Assembly: GCA_021296325.1 (NCBI GenBank) | Contig: JAGWAR010000012.1 | Location: 1-41,416 of the forward strand | Source: Alphaproteobacteria bacterium | GTDB taxonomy: Bacteria; Pseudomonadota; Alphaproteobacteria; GCA-2746255 | Length of the DNA: 41,416 bases | Direction of reading: 5' to 3' | Shown here: in pieces, positions 1 to 7,472 of the stretch | How the letters are laid out: each line of letters opens with the position of its first letter | Numbering within the stretch: the first letter of the stretch is position 1 | The notes under the pieces: generated by a model | What the model was told of the DNA's origin: nothing | Database searches by the model: none | What the model saw: the letters and a program-made list of their open reading frames with translations, nothing else | Program-made: the position numbers and the translations under genes

Positions 1-121
1 AGAAGTGCCCTTCGGAATCGTAGTCGGACAGCAACACCTTCAGGCGGGTCGAGGCGATCATGGGCTGGCCCACACGGACGGTTCCGGGTCTGCGGCGTCG
101 GCTCAAAGCCGCTGCTTCCAT
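1..121 (-). CDS. 5' part of an unidentified gene running off the left edge
   Basis: A frame on the minus strand is open from an ATG at 121 to the left edge (40 codons visible). A GGAGG sequence lies immediately upstream, partly overlapping the ATG. A second in-frame ATG at 61 is an alternative start. The visible product begins MEAAALSRRRR and continues with an ordinary, non-repetitive stretch ending SDYDSEGHF. I do not recognise the family. The gene would be divergent from the kamA-like operon, which leaves about 245 bp for promoters of both. Too little is visible to assign a function, and the call rests only on the open frame and the ribosome-site-like sequence. Confidence 0.35.
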   Translation of the reverse strand, partial: MEAAALSRRRRPGTVRVGQPMIASTRLKVLLSDYDSEGHF

Positions 122-366
122 CCTCCATCGGGTTTGCGGCGGAAAACGCCGCTGGTGGGCGCCTTTCCCATGGCCATTATCGCACGCCAGCCCGACTTGT
201 CACCCCGGGGTTGGGCGGCATCGGCACCGGGGGAAAGGGGCCGGGGGATAGATTTTTCTTGTCTTCCCGAAAAAATAGTGCAAATGGGAAAACGGCTTCG
301 GGCTTTGACGACAGAAACGACGATGTTCGCGCGACGGTCAGCCCCAAGCTGGAGATCTCAAATCCA
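122..366. promoter_or_regulatory. Intergenic region between the left-edge gene and the kamA-like operon
   Basis: These 245 bp should contain the promoter of the kamA-like operon. The only AT-richer patch is about 248-292, in an otherwise GC-rich region. I see no convincing -35/-10 pair, riboswitch or hairpin. Open frames that cross it continue into the operon but have no ribosome site and poor composition, so I treat it as non-coding. Confidence 0.3.
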
Positions 367-1746
367 ATGCGAGTACGGTCCTCGGAAGTAGCCCAGGAGG
401 AGGCGTCGGAGCCTCCGGATAGCCTGGCGGTACGCCCGCCCCTTTCCCTTAAACCTCCCTTAACCAACCAGCCCGCGGCGCAACCCGCGGCACCGGCGCC
501 GGCCGGGCGAACCCTTGTGCCGTTTCGCCCGAGAGGGCCCGAGCGCTTTCCGATCAGCCCCGAAACCGAACGGTTCCGCAAGCGGTTCTATGCTGAGGCG
601 AGCCGCGAGAACTGGATGGACTGGCGCTGGCAGCTGCGCCGGCGGATCAAGTCGCTGGCCGAGCTGGAACGGGTCTTCGCATTGAGCGAGGACGAGCGCA
701 ACGCGGTTCATCAGCATCAGGGCGCCCTGCCGGTGGGCATCACGCCGTACTACGCCTCCCGCATGAGCCTGACCGATGCGACCGAGCCCTTGCGCCGGAC
801 CCACATCCCGGTCGGCCAGGAGTACCTGAAGATGCCGGGCGAGGCGGACGACCCCCTGGGCGAGGACGGCGATGCCGCCGTGCCGGGGCTGGTGCACCGT
901 TACCCCGACCGGGTGCTGTTCCTGGTGACGGGGTTCTGCTCGACCTATTGCCGCTACTGCACGCGCTCGCGGATGGTCGGCGAGGCGGGGGGCGAATACT
1001 CCTTCTCGCGCGGCCAGTGGGACCAGGCAATCGCCTATATCGAGGCGAACCCCCAGATCCGCGACGTGCTGCTTTCAGGTGGCGACCCGCTGACCCTGGC
1101 GGACGACAAGCTCGACTATCTGCTTGGCCGCCTGCGGGCCATCAAGCATGTCGAGTTCCTTCGCATCGGGACGAAAGTGCCGGTCGTCATGCCCATGCGC
1201 GTAACAAAGGCCCTGACGAAGATCCTGAAGAAATATCACCCCTTGTGGATGAGCCTTCATTTTACCCATCCCGCCGAACTGACGCCGGAAGTGACGGAAG
1301 CGACCACCCGTCTTGCCGATGCCGGTATTCCGCTTGGCAGCCAGACCGTGTTGCTCAAGGGCGTCAACGATGAGATCGACGTGATGAAGAAGCTCATGCA
1401 TGGGCTGCTGATGCGCCGCGTGAAGCCTTATTACCTTTACCAGTGCGATCCGATCTCGGGCTCGGCCCATTTCCGCACCAGCGTCGGCAAGGGGCTTGAG
1501 ATCATCGAGGGCCTGCGCGGCCACACCACCGGTTACGCGGTGCCCCAATACGTCATCGATGCGCCTGGCGGCGGCGGCAAGATTCCGCTTTTGCCGGAAT
1601 ACGTCGTCGGCCGCGATGGCGACGATCTGATCCTGCGCAACTTCGAGGGCGGCCAGTACCGTTATCCGGACCCGCAAGGCGGGACGGGTGTGGAAAAGAT
1701 GCCGTCCCAGACGGGAGCCGTTAAAGGAGCGGTTCGCGGTTCCTGA
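367..1746 (+). CDS. kamA: Lysine 2,3-aminomutase family radical SAM enzyme
   Basis: The predicted 459-residue protein would convert L-lysine to L-beta-lysine using SAM, a [4Fe-4S] cluster and PLP. The radical SAM motif CSTYCRYC places the cluster cysteines at 191, 195 and 198. The PLP lysine is K405 in DAPGGGGK. The two aspartates that hold the lysine side chain in clostridial KamA (D293, D330) are present as D361 and D398, with the same spacing to the PLP lysine. EpmB-type enzymes that modify EF-P lack the DAPGGGGK block, so this looks like a small-molecule aminomutase. The first 60 residues are Pro/Ala-rich and probably disordered. I chose the ATG at 367, with GGAG 12 nt upstream. An upstream start at 211 is possible but adds atypical sequence. 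The TGA overlaps the next ATG, which implies translational coupling. Confidence 0.88.
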   Translation: MRVRSSEVAQEEASEPPDSLAVRPPLSLKPPLTNQPAAQPAAPAPAGRTLVPFRPRGPERFPISPETERFRKRFYAEASRENWMDWRWQLRRRIKSLAELERVFALSEDERNAVHQHQGALPVGITPYYASRMSLTDATEPLRRTHIPVGQEYLKMPGEADDPLGEDGDAAVPGLVHRYPDRVLFLVTGFCSTYCRYCTRSRMVGEAGGEYSFSRGQWDQAIAYIEANPQIRDVLLSGGDPLTLADDKLDYLLGRLRAIKHVEFLRIGTKVPVVMPMRVTKALTKILKKYHPLWMSLHFTHPAELTPEVTEATTRLADAGIPLGSQTVLLKGVNDEIDVMKKLMHGLLMRRVKPYYLYQCDPISGSAHFRTSVGKGLEIIEGLRGHTTGYAVPQYVIDAPGGGGKIPLLPEYVVGRDGDDLILRNFEGGQYRYPDPQGGTGVEKMPSQTGAVKGAVRGS

Positions 1747-2768
1747 TGATGCGGATCGGATTCGTTTATGACCTGCGCGAGGATTATCGCGCCAAGGGTT
1801 ACACGGACGAGCAGGTGGCGGAATTCGACACGGGCGAAACCGTGGCCGAAATTGCCGCTGCGCTTGGGCACCAGCATTGCGAAGTCGTGCGCGTCGGTTG
1901 TGGGCAGGCATTGGCCGCACGGCTGGTGGCGGGCGAGCGTTTCGACCTGGTCTTTTCGATCGCCGAAGGCCTGAAGGGGCGTTCGCGCGAGGCACAGGTG
2001 CCAGCCCTTTGCGAATTGTTCGACCAGCCCTATGCGTTTTCAGACCCGCTGACCATGGCGGCGACGCTCGACAAGGGGGTGGCCAAGCGGATCGTCCGAG
2101 ATGCCGGCATCGCGACGGCGCCCTTCGCCATGATTGAACGCCCCGAGGAAGCCTACGGCCTCAGCCTTGCCATGCCGGCCTTCGTGAAACCCGTCGCGGA
2201 AGGCACGGGCAAGGGCTGCGAGGTGGCCTCCAAGGTTTTTTCCGAGGACGAACTGGCCCAGGCCACCGTCGGGCTGACGGCCCGTTTCGGTCAGCCGGTC
2301 ATCGTCGAAAGCTTTCTGCCGGGCCGCGAGTTCACCGTCGGCGTCCTTGGCACCGGCACGGCGGCCAAGGTGATCGCCACAATGGAAATCGTGCTGCCCG
2401 CCGGTGCCGATTTGGGGGTCTATTCCTATGCGACGAAAGAGGCGTGCGAATCGCGCGTGATCTACCGCCTGGCCACGGATGACGAGGCAATGCGGGCGGC
2501 CGACGCCGCCCTTGCCGCGCACCGCGTGCTGGGCTGCCGGGATGCCGCGCGCTTTGACTTTCGTTCGGACGCGAAGGGTCAGCCGCATTTCCTTGAGGCG
2601 AACCCGATCGCGGGTCTCCATCCCACTCATTCAGATCTACCGATGCTGACGGAGTTTTCCGGGCGCAGCTATGACTGGCTCATCGGCCGTATTCTGGCCA
2701 GCGCCGCCGCGCGTTACGGCCTGGCCTTTCCTTCGGCGCCGCAGGCGAAGCTTTCCAGCGTCGCCTGA
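1746..2768 (+). CDS. D-Ala-D-Ala ligase-like ATP-grasp enzyme (first of two)
   Basis: This 340-residue protein has the D-alanine-D-alanine ligase fold: an N-terminal pre-ATP-grasp part (1-100), the ATP-binding segments AFVKPVAEGTGKG and IVESFLPGREFTV (about 145-200), and the metal-binding end FLEANPIAGLHP (E284, N286). Family members join a carboxylate to an amine through an acyl phosphate. It overlaps the kamA-like gene by one base (TGATG; a second ATG follows at 1749) and the next ATP-grasp gene follows 13 bp later. No cell-wall genes are nearby, so I infer a small-molecule ligase acting on beta-lysine or its derivative, not a Ddl. The substrate cannot be read from sequence. Confidence 0.85.
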   Translation: MMRIGFVYDLREDYRAKGYTDEQVAEFDTGETVAEIAAALGHQHCEVVRVGCGQALAARLVAGERFDLVFSIAEGLKGRSREAQVPALCELFDQPYAFSDPLTMAATLDKGVAKRIVRDAGIATAPFAMIERPEEAYGLSLAMPAFVKPVAEGTGKGCEVASKVFSEDELAQATVGLTARFGQPVIVESFLPGREFTVGVLGTGTAAKVIATMEIVLPAGADLGVYSYATKEACESRVIYRLATDDEAMRAADAALAAHRVLGCRDAARFDFRSDAKGQPHFLEANPIAGLHPTHSDLPMLTEFSGRSYDWLIGRILASAAARYGLAFPSAPQAKLSSVA

Positions 2769-2781
2769 TCGAAGTCCGGAC

Positions 2782-3744
2782 ATGCCAATGGCTCGTTTTG
2801 TTCCCATCATTCACGGTGCCGCGCTCGAGCGGGCGGACGAGGCGGACACGCTCATCGCCGCCGAGGCGATCGCCGGCTCGCTGGCGCGGCTTGGCCACGA
2901 AAGCGACGTGTTTCATGTGGGGCGGAATTTTGCCGCCCTGGTGTGGCTTGCGGAAAGCTACCCGGACGCCGTGGTCTTTAATCTCGTCGAGGCGCTGAAC
3001 GGTGACGCCTCCGTCGCCCACCTGGCGCCGGCCCTGATGGACCGCCTGGGTCTTGCCTATACCGGCGCCAATGCCAGCGCCTATACCCGCACCCTGTCGA
3101 AGCTGGCCGTCAAACGGCTGCTGCGGGCGGAAAGCTTGCCGACCCCGGACTGGTGGCAAAGCGGCGCCGACGTGCCGCAGGGCAGGCGCGTCATCGTCAA
3201 GTCCGTCCACGAGCACGGTTCGCTCGGGATGGACGCGGGCTCCATCGTCACGGGCAAGGCTGCCGAAGCGGAAATCGCCCGCCGCCAGCGGCAATTCGGC
3301 GGCACCTTCTTTGCCGAAGCCTTCATCGAGGGCCGGGAATTCAACGTGGCGCTGCTGGACGACGGTAAGGGCGCGCGCGTCCTGCCGATCCCAGAAATCG
3401 ACTTCTCCGGCCTGCCTGCGATGCGTCCGGCCATCGTCGATTTTGGCGCCAAGTGGGACGAGGCGGACCCCGCCTATCACCGGATGGATCGCCGTTTCGG
3501 CCTCGAGACGCGGGAACCGGCATTGGCGGCGGGGCTTGCGTCACTTGCCATGCGTGCCTGGGACCTGTTCGGCCTTCGCGGCTATGCGCGGGTCGACTTT
3601 CGCGTCGACGCGGAAGGGCAGCCGTTCCTGCTTGAAATCAACGTCAACCCGGCGCTGACGCCGGACGCCGGTTTTCCGGCTGCCGCCGCGGTGGCGGGAC
3701 TCAGCTACGACGACATGGTTGACCGCATTCTGAACGCCGCCTGA
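2782..3744 (+). CDS. D-Ala-D-Ala ligase-like ATP-grasp enzyme (second of two)
   Basis: A 320-residue ATP-grasp protein, clearly different in sequence from its upstream neighbour. It has the N-terminal LVEALNG segment typical of Ddl-like proteins, an ATP-binding lysine in VIVKSVHEHGSLG, the hinge FAEAFIEGREFNVALL and a metal-binding end FLLEINVNPALTP near residues 282-294. An ATG six bases downstream (2788) is an alternative start; the longer frame back to 2671 would overlap the upstream gene by almost 100 bp. Two non-identical ligases in tandem suggest two successive amide bonds, or a two-subunit ligase. The stop is separated from the next ATG by a single base. Confidence 0.84.
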   Translation: MPMARFVPIIHGAALERADEADTLIAAEAIAGSLARLGHESDVFHVGRNFAALVWLAESYPDAVVFNLVEALNGDASVAHLAPALMDRLGLAYTGANASAYTRTLSKLAVKRLLRAESLPTPDWWQSGADVPQGRRVIVKSVHEHGSLGMDAGSIVTGKAAEAEIARRQRQFGGTFFAEAFIEGREFNVALLDDGKGARVLPIPEIDFSGLPAMRPAIVDFGAKWDEADPAYHRMDRRFGLETREPALAAGLASLAMRAWDLFGLRGYARVDFRVDAEGQPFLLEINVNPALTPDAGFPAAAAVAGLSYDDMVDRILNAA

Positions 3745-3745
3745 C

Positions 3746-6034
3746 ATGCTTCGCGTACGAACGATCGTCGATGCGCGCAGCGCGGCCAACCGGCAGGCCG
3801 TCGCGGAGGTGCAGGACATTCTGCGCGCCCAGTTTCCGGGCATGACCGCAGACGAGATCGACAAGCTTCCGGAACAATTGGCGGACCCGTTCAAGTACCG
3901 CTTCGTCTCCAAGCTGTTTGTCGCCGAGGACGGGCGCGAGCGTATCCGGGCCTTTGCCCTGCTGCTGTTTGCGACGGACATCAAGTTTGCCTATCTGGAA
4001 TCCATCTCGACGGCGCCGGGCGCCACCGGCGGCGGTCTGGGCACGGTCCTGTATGACCGCGTCCGCGAGGAAGCGCTGGCGATGGGGGCCGCGGGGCTTT
4101 ATTTCGAATGCCTGCCCGACGACGCGGAACTCTGTCCCGATCCGGCTATCCGCAAGCAGAACGCCGAGCGGCTGAAATTTTACGAACGCTATGGCGCCCG
4201 CCCGATCGTCGGCACCGCCTATGAAACGCCGCTCAAGCCCGGCGACGTGAACAGCCCCTATCTGGTGTTCGATGGGCTTGGCAAATTTTCCCTGCCGCCG
4301 GCGGGCACCTTGAAGCGGGTCGTGCGGGCGATCCTGGCTCGTAAATATGGCCACGTTTGCCCGCCCGGCTATATCGACAAGGTGGTGGGCTCCATCCGGC
4401 AAGGCGCAGTCAACCTGCGCCCGCTTCGCTACGTGCGGCGCGAGCCTGCCGGGGATGTCAAACCACAACGCGCGCTTCTCGACCGGATCGCGCTCGTCGT
4501 CAACGACAAGCATGACATTCACCACGTCCGCGAACGCGGCTATGTCGAGGCGCCCGTGCGCATCGCCTCGATCCTGTCGGAGTTGGAGAAGTCCGGCCTT
4601 TGCATCCGCGTGCCTCCGAAACGTTTTCCGAACCGTTACATCCGTGAGGTACATGACGCGGGCCTCGTCGAATACATCGAGCGCACCTGCAAGGACGTGT
4701 CGCCGAAACGCTCCGTCTACCCTTATGTCTTTCCCATCCGCAATCCCAACCGCAAGCCCAAGGACCGGTCGGTGCTGGCCGGCTATTGGTGCATCGACAC
4801 GTTCACGCCGTTGAACGGCAACGCCTTCGCGGCGGCCCGCGCCGCGGTCGATTGTGCGCTGACGGCAGCGGAACGCGTGCTGGAGGGCGCGCCGCTTGCC
4901 TATGCGCTGGTCCGCCCGCCCGGCCATCACGCCGAGCGCAAGGCCTTTGGCGGCTTTTGCTATTTCAACAATTCGGCGATTGCAGCACATTTCCTGTCGC
5001 GTTTCGGCCGGGTGGCGGTGCTTGACATCGACTACCACCATGGCAACGGCACCCAGGACATCTTCTATGAGCGCGACGACGTGCTGACGGTCTCGATTCA
5101 CGGGCACCCAAGCTTTGCCTATCCCTATTTCACGGGCTTCGCCGACGAACGCGGGCGGGACGCCGGCGCCGGGTTCAACCTCAACCTGCCGCTGGCCGAG
5201 CAGGCGACGCCGGAAGACCACCGCAAGGCGGTGGAAACGGCGCTGAAGCGTATTGCGCGCTTCCGGCCCGACTATTTGGTCCTGGCGGCGGGTTTCGACA
5301 CCGCCAAGGGGGACCCGACCGGCACTTGGACGTACCGGGCGCGGAATTTTTACCAGTTGGGGCAGATGCTGGGCGCGGCGGACGTACCGACGGTCGTCGT
5401 TCAGGAAGGGGGCTACGCGGTACGCACGCTTGGCATCAACGCGCGGAACTTCTTTGCCGGCATGACGGAGGCCATCCTGGCGCTTCCCAAGACTGTATCC
5501 CGGAGAAAGCGCTTGCCGCTGGAGCCGCCGGGCGCGCTGACGTGGCGGCATGCCGTGACGCGCGCCGACGTCGAGGCGATCAAGCGTCTGGTGGCGGCGG
5601 CCGGCCGGTTTACCGCCGCCGAAATCGATCTTGCGGCGGAGCTGGTTCAGGAACGCATCGCCAAGGGCCGGGCCTCGGGCTACGAGTTCATCCTGGCCGA
5701 ACGGGAAGGGACGCTTCAGGGTTACGTCTGCTATGGCCCGGCCCCGGCGACGGACCACAGCTTCGATCTTTTCTGGATCGTGGTGCGGCCGGAATGCCAG
5801 GGGCAGGGACTTGGCCGGACGTTGCTTGCCCGCGCCGAAGCCGAGATCGCCAGGCGCGGGGGCACAGCGATTTACGTGGATACGTCCGCAACCGAGCCCT
5901 ACCTTCCGACGCGCGTCTTCTACGAGCACGCGGGTTTCCAGACGGCGGCCACCCTGCCGGATTTCTACCGTCCGGGCGACGGCAAGGTGATCCTGCGCAA
6001 GGCGCTCTCTGGTGTTACTGGGCCGGGCTATTGA
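3746..6034 (+). CDS. GNAT - HDAC-like deacetylase - GNAT fusion protein
   Basis: A 762-residue fusion with three parts. Residues 1-185 form an acetyltransferase-like domain (GGGLGTVLYDRV resembles the acetyl-CoA loop). Residues about 240-590 are a class II HDAC/acetylpolyamine amidohydrolase domain with the paired histidines in RPPGHHAE, the zinc ligands in DIDYHHGNGT, the third ligand in AGFDTAKGDP and the tyrosine in QEGGYAV. Residues about 595-762 are a second GNAT domain with the loop RPECQGQGLGRTLL. All zinc and catalytic residues look intact. Joining acetylation and deacetylation in one chain next to an aminomutase and two ligases suggests protection and deprotection of an amino group, or control of an acetylated beta-amino-acid product. 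This is inference. No signal peptide is seen. Confidence 0.86.
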   Translation: MLRVRTIVDARSAANRQAVAEVQDILRAQFPGMTADEIDKLPEQLADPFKYRFVSKLFVAEDGRERIRAFALLLFATDIKFAYLESISTAPGATGGGLGTVLYDRVREEALAMGAAGLYFECLPDDAELCPDPAIRKQNAERLKFYERYGARPIVGTAYETPLKPGDVNSPYLVFDGLGKFSLPPAGTLKRVVRAILARKYGHVCPPGYIDKVVGSIRQGAVNLRPLRYVRREPAGDVKPQRALLDRIALVVNDKHDIHHVRERGYVEAPVRIASILSELEKSGLCIRVPPKRFPNRYIREVHDAGLVEYIERTCKDVSPKRSVYPYVFPIRNPNRKPKDRSVLAGYWCIDTFTPLNGNAFAAARAAVDCALTAAERVLEGAPLAYALVRPPGHHAERKAFGGFCYFNNSAIAAHFLSRFGRVAVLDIDYHHGNGTQDIFYERDDVLTVSIHGHPSFAYPYFTGFADERGRDAGAGFNLNLPLAEQATPEDHRKAVETALKRIARFRPDYLVLAAGFDTAKGDPTGTWTYRARNFYQLGQMLGAADVPTVVVQEGGYAVRTLGINARNFFAGMTEAILALPKTVSRRKRLPLEPPGALTWRHAVTRADVEAIKRLVAAAGRFTAAEIDLAAELVQERIAKGRASGYEFILAEREGTLQGYVCYGPAPATDHSFDLFWIVVRPECQGQGLGRTLLARAEAEIARRGGTAIYVDTSATEPYLPTRVFYEHAGFQTAATLPDFYRPGDGKVILRKALSGVTGPGY

Positions 6035-6101
6035 TGTGAGAGGGGGGTTCGGGTTGTATGGGTCCTAGGTTTTACGCTTTACGACGTAGGAGGAAGTCCC
6101 G

Positions 6102-6425
6102 ATGAAACATCTACTGCTTGTTCTCAGTAACCCGACCGAAGGGCAGGAAAAGGAATTCAACCGCTGGTACGATGAGCTTCATCTGGATGAAATGCTGGCT
6201 ACCACGAAATGCACGAGCGCCCAGCGCTTCAAGCTTACAGACGACCAGTGGACGAAAAGCGCACACAACTACCTGGCGGTGTACGAGGTCGAGGCGGACG
6301 ACCCGAAAGACGTGCTTCGCGATTTGAACGAAACCCGTTCGCAACGCCAGCAAAGCCCGGCCCTGAACAAGGAGACGGCGGCCGTCTGGCTGTTCTCGGA
6401 AATCGGCCCGAAACACGAAAAATAA
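6102..6425 (+). CDS. Small EthD-like dimeric alpha/beta-barrel protein
   Basis: A 107-residue protein that opens MKHLLLVLSNPTEGQEKEFNRWYDELHLDEM. The pattern of an N-terminal strand followed by FNRWYDELH is typical of EthD/dimeric alpha-beta barrel (ferredoxin-like) proteins. An excellent ribosome site, AGGAGGAAG, precedes the ATG. It lies 67 bp after the GNAT-deacetylase fusion and could be read through from that operon, or be separate. It converges with the Lrp-type regulator at 6432, leaving only 6 bp between the two stops. Members of the fold include mono-oxygenases and ligand-binding proteins; nothing here identifies a substrate. Confidence 0.75.
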   Translation: MKHLLLVLSNPTEGQEKEFNRWYDELHLDEMLATTKCTSAQRFKLTDDQWTKSAHNYLAVYEVEADDPKDVLRDLNETRSQRQQSPALNKETAAVWLFSEIGPKHEK

Positions 6426-6431
6426 CGGCGC

Positions 6432-6929
6432 TTACTTGTCGCCGGCCTCACGGGCAGGAACGTCCGTGAGGTGGGCGTAGCTTAGGGGAAGCGCCGTCGT
6501 GTACTTGATCTGCTCCATCGCAAAACTCGAGCTTACTTCCGACAGAGGCACCTTTTCGATGAGCCGTTTGTAAAAGGCGTCATAGGCCGCAATGTCGGAC
6601 ACGACGACGCGAAGCAGGTAATCGACCTCCCCGCTCATGCGGTAGAATTCGGCAACCTCCGGCATTTCGACGACGGCCTTGGCGAAGGCTTCGAGCCATT
6701 CGCGGTTGTGCTGGCTTGTCTTGATAGAAAGAAAGACGGTAACGCCGGCGTTCAGTTTCGTGGCATCGAGCAGGGCGACGCGCCGGCGGATGATGCCGCC
6801 TTCCTCCATCTTCTGGATGCGCCGCCAGCACGGCGTGGCGGAGAGGCCGACCCGCTCGGCGATGTCGGCGAGCGGCATCGTTGCGTCCTCCTGCAGGCAG
6901 TCGAGAATCTTGCGGTCGATCGTGTCCAT
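6432..6929 (-). CDS. Lrp/AsnC family transcriptional regulator
   Basis: A 165-residue protein with the standard Lrp layout: an N-terminal helix-turn-helix (MDTIDRKILDCLQEDATMPLADIAERVGLSATPCWRRIQKMEEGG, first 50 residues) followed by a RAM ligand-binding domain (about 65-145) that normally senses an amino acid and sets the oligomer state. SGEVDYLLRVVVSD is the usual RAM core. Lrp-type proteins often regulate nearby amino-acid genes, so the kamA-like operon is a reasonable target. The upstream DNA (6950-7040) is strikingly AT-rich and holds two perfect inverted repeats, which could be its own operator. Confidence 0.92.
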   Translation of the reverse strand: MDTIDRKILDCLQEDATMPLADIAERVGLSATPCWRRIQKMEEGGIIRRRVALLDATKLNAGVTVFLSIKTSQHNREWLEAFAKAVVEMPEVAEFYRMSGEVDYLLRVVVSDIAAYDAFYKRLIEKVPLSEVSSSFAMEQIKYTTALPLSYAHLTDVPAREAGDK

Positions 6930-6962
6930 GCCCGGCTTCTTCCGGAGAATAGTAAATATTCC

Positions 6963-6995
6963 TATTATAACTATAATATATAGTAAAAAATACTA
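6963..6995. promoter_or_regulatory. AT-rich paired palindromes upstream of the Lrp/AsnC gene
   Basis: Two perfect inverted repeats sit side by side in an AT-rich island: TATTATA-AC-TATAATA at 6963-6978 and TAGTA-AAAAA-TACTA at 6981-6995. Lrp-family proteins bind AT-rich, degenerate palindromes, commonly in their own promoters. The site lies 34-66 bp upstream of the Lrp start codon and about 160-190 bp upstream of the divergent DUF2849-cysI genes. Operator function is inferred; the repeats and their composition are directly visible. Confidence 0.5.
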
Positions 6996-7153
6996 ATTTT
7001 CTAGTTAAAAAATCCATATGATGAAAATATTTTCTAATTCTATGGCTTTCCCTGCTTGAAGGATCGGTCCGGATTCGCTAAGTCGAAGGCGAGGCGGCAA
7101 CGGGAACCATCCTTCGCCTCGCGGGAAACCCAGTCGAGGCAGGGCAGGCAAAG

Positions 7154-7468
7154 ATGACGCTTCAGGTCGTTACGGCAAATCGCTTACGCGACGGCGACGT
7201 TGTTTATCTGACAGCGGAACACGGGTGGGCCCTGTGGCTTGACGAGGCCGCCGTCGCGGAGACGGAGGTGGAAGCCGAGGCGCTTCTGAAGTTCGGCGAG
7301 GCAGCGGAGAAGGCGCGCGAGGTCATCAGAGTGTACCTGATGAAGGTCGAGCGGATGGAAGGCAAGCTGGATCCCTTAAGTGCGCGCGAGCGCATTCGTG
7401 CAAAAGGGCCGACCACGCGGCGCGATCTCGGCAAGCAGGCCGATAACGGTTTCAAGGAGCATAATTAA
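7154..7468 (+). CDS. DUF2849 protein of the sulfite reductase cluster
   Basis: A 104-residue protein matching the DUF2849 pattern (LQVVTANRLRDGDVVYLTAEHGW...), which in Alphaproteobacteria typically lies directly upstream of the siroheme sulfite reductase gene. It ends 4 bp before the cysI start. The role is unknown; its fixed position suggests a helper in assimilatory sulfite reduction. No membrane segment or signal peptide is seen. A Lys/Arg-rich C-terminal tail (about 75-104) is probably flexible. Confidence 0.8.
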   Translation: MTLQVVTANRLRDGDVVYLTAEHGWALWLDEAAVAETEVEAEALLKFGEAAEKAREVIRVYLMKVERMEGKLDPLSARERIRAKGPTTRRDLGKQADNGFKEHN

Positions 7469-7472
7469 GCGG

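Noticed and set aside
211-366. N-terminal extension of the kamA-like gene from an ATG at 211
   Set aside because: The extra 52 residues are low-quality and match no family; the ATG at 367 has a ribosome site at a plausible distance.
367-1746. Assignment of the aminomutase as EpmB (EF-P lysine modification)
   Set aside because: EpmB lacks the DAPGGGGK block and the lysine-binding aspartates, which are intact here. No epmA or efp gene is nearby.
3701-5929. A 742-codon open frame on the minus strand opposite the deacetylase fusion
   Set aside because: It is a GC-driven antisense shadow. The plus-strand protein has all family motifs, and the minus-strand translation has none.
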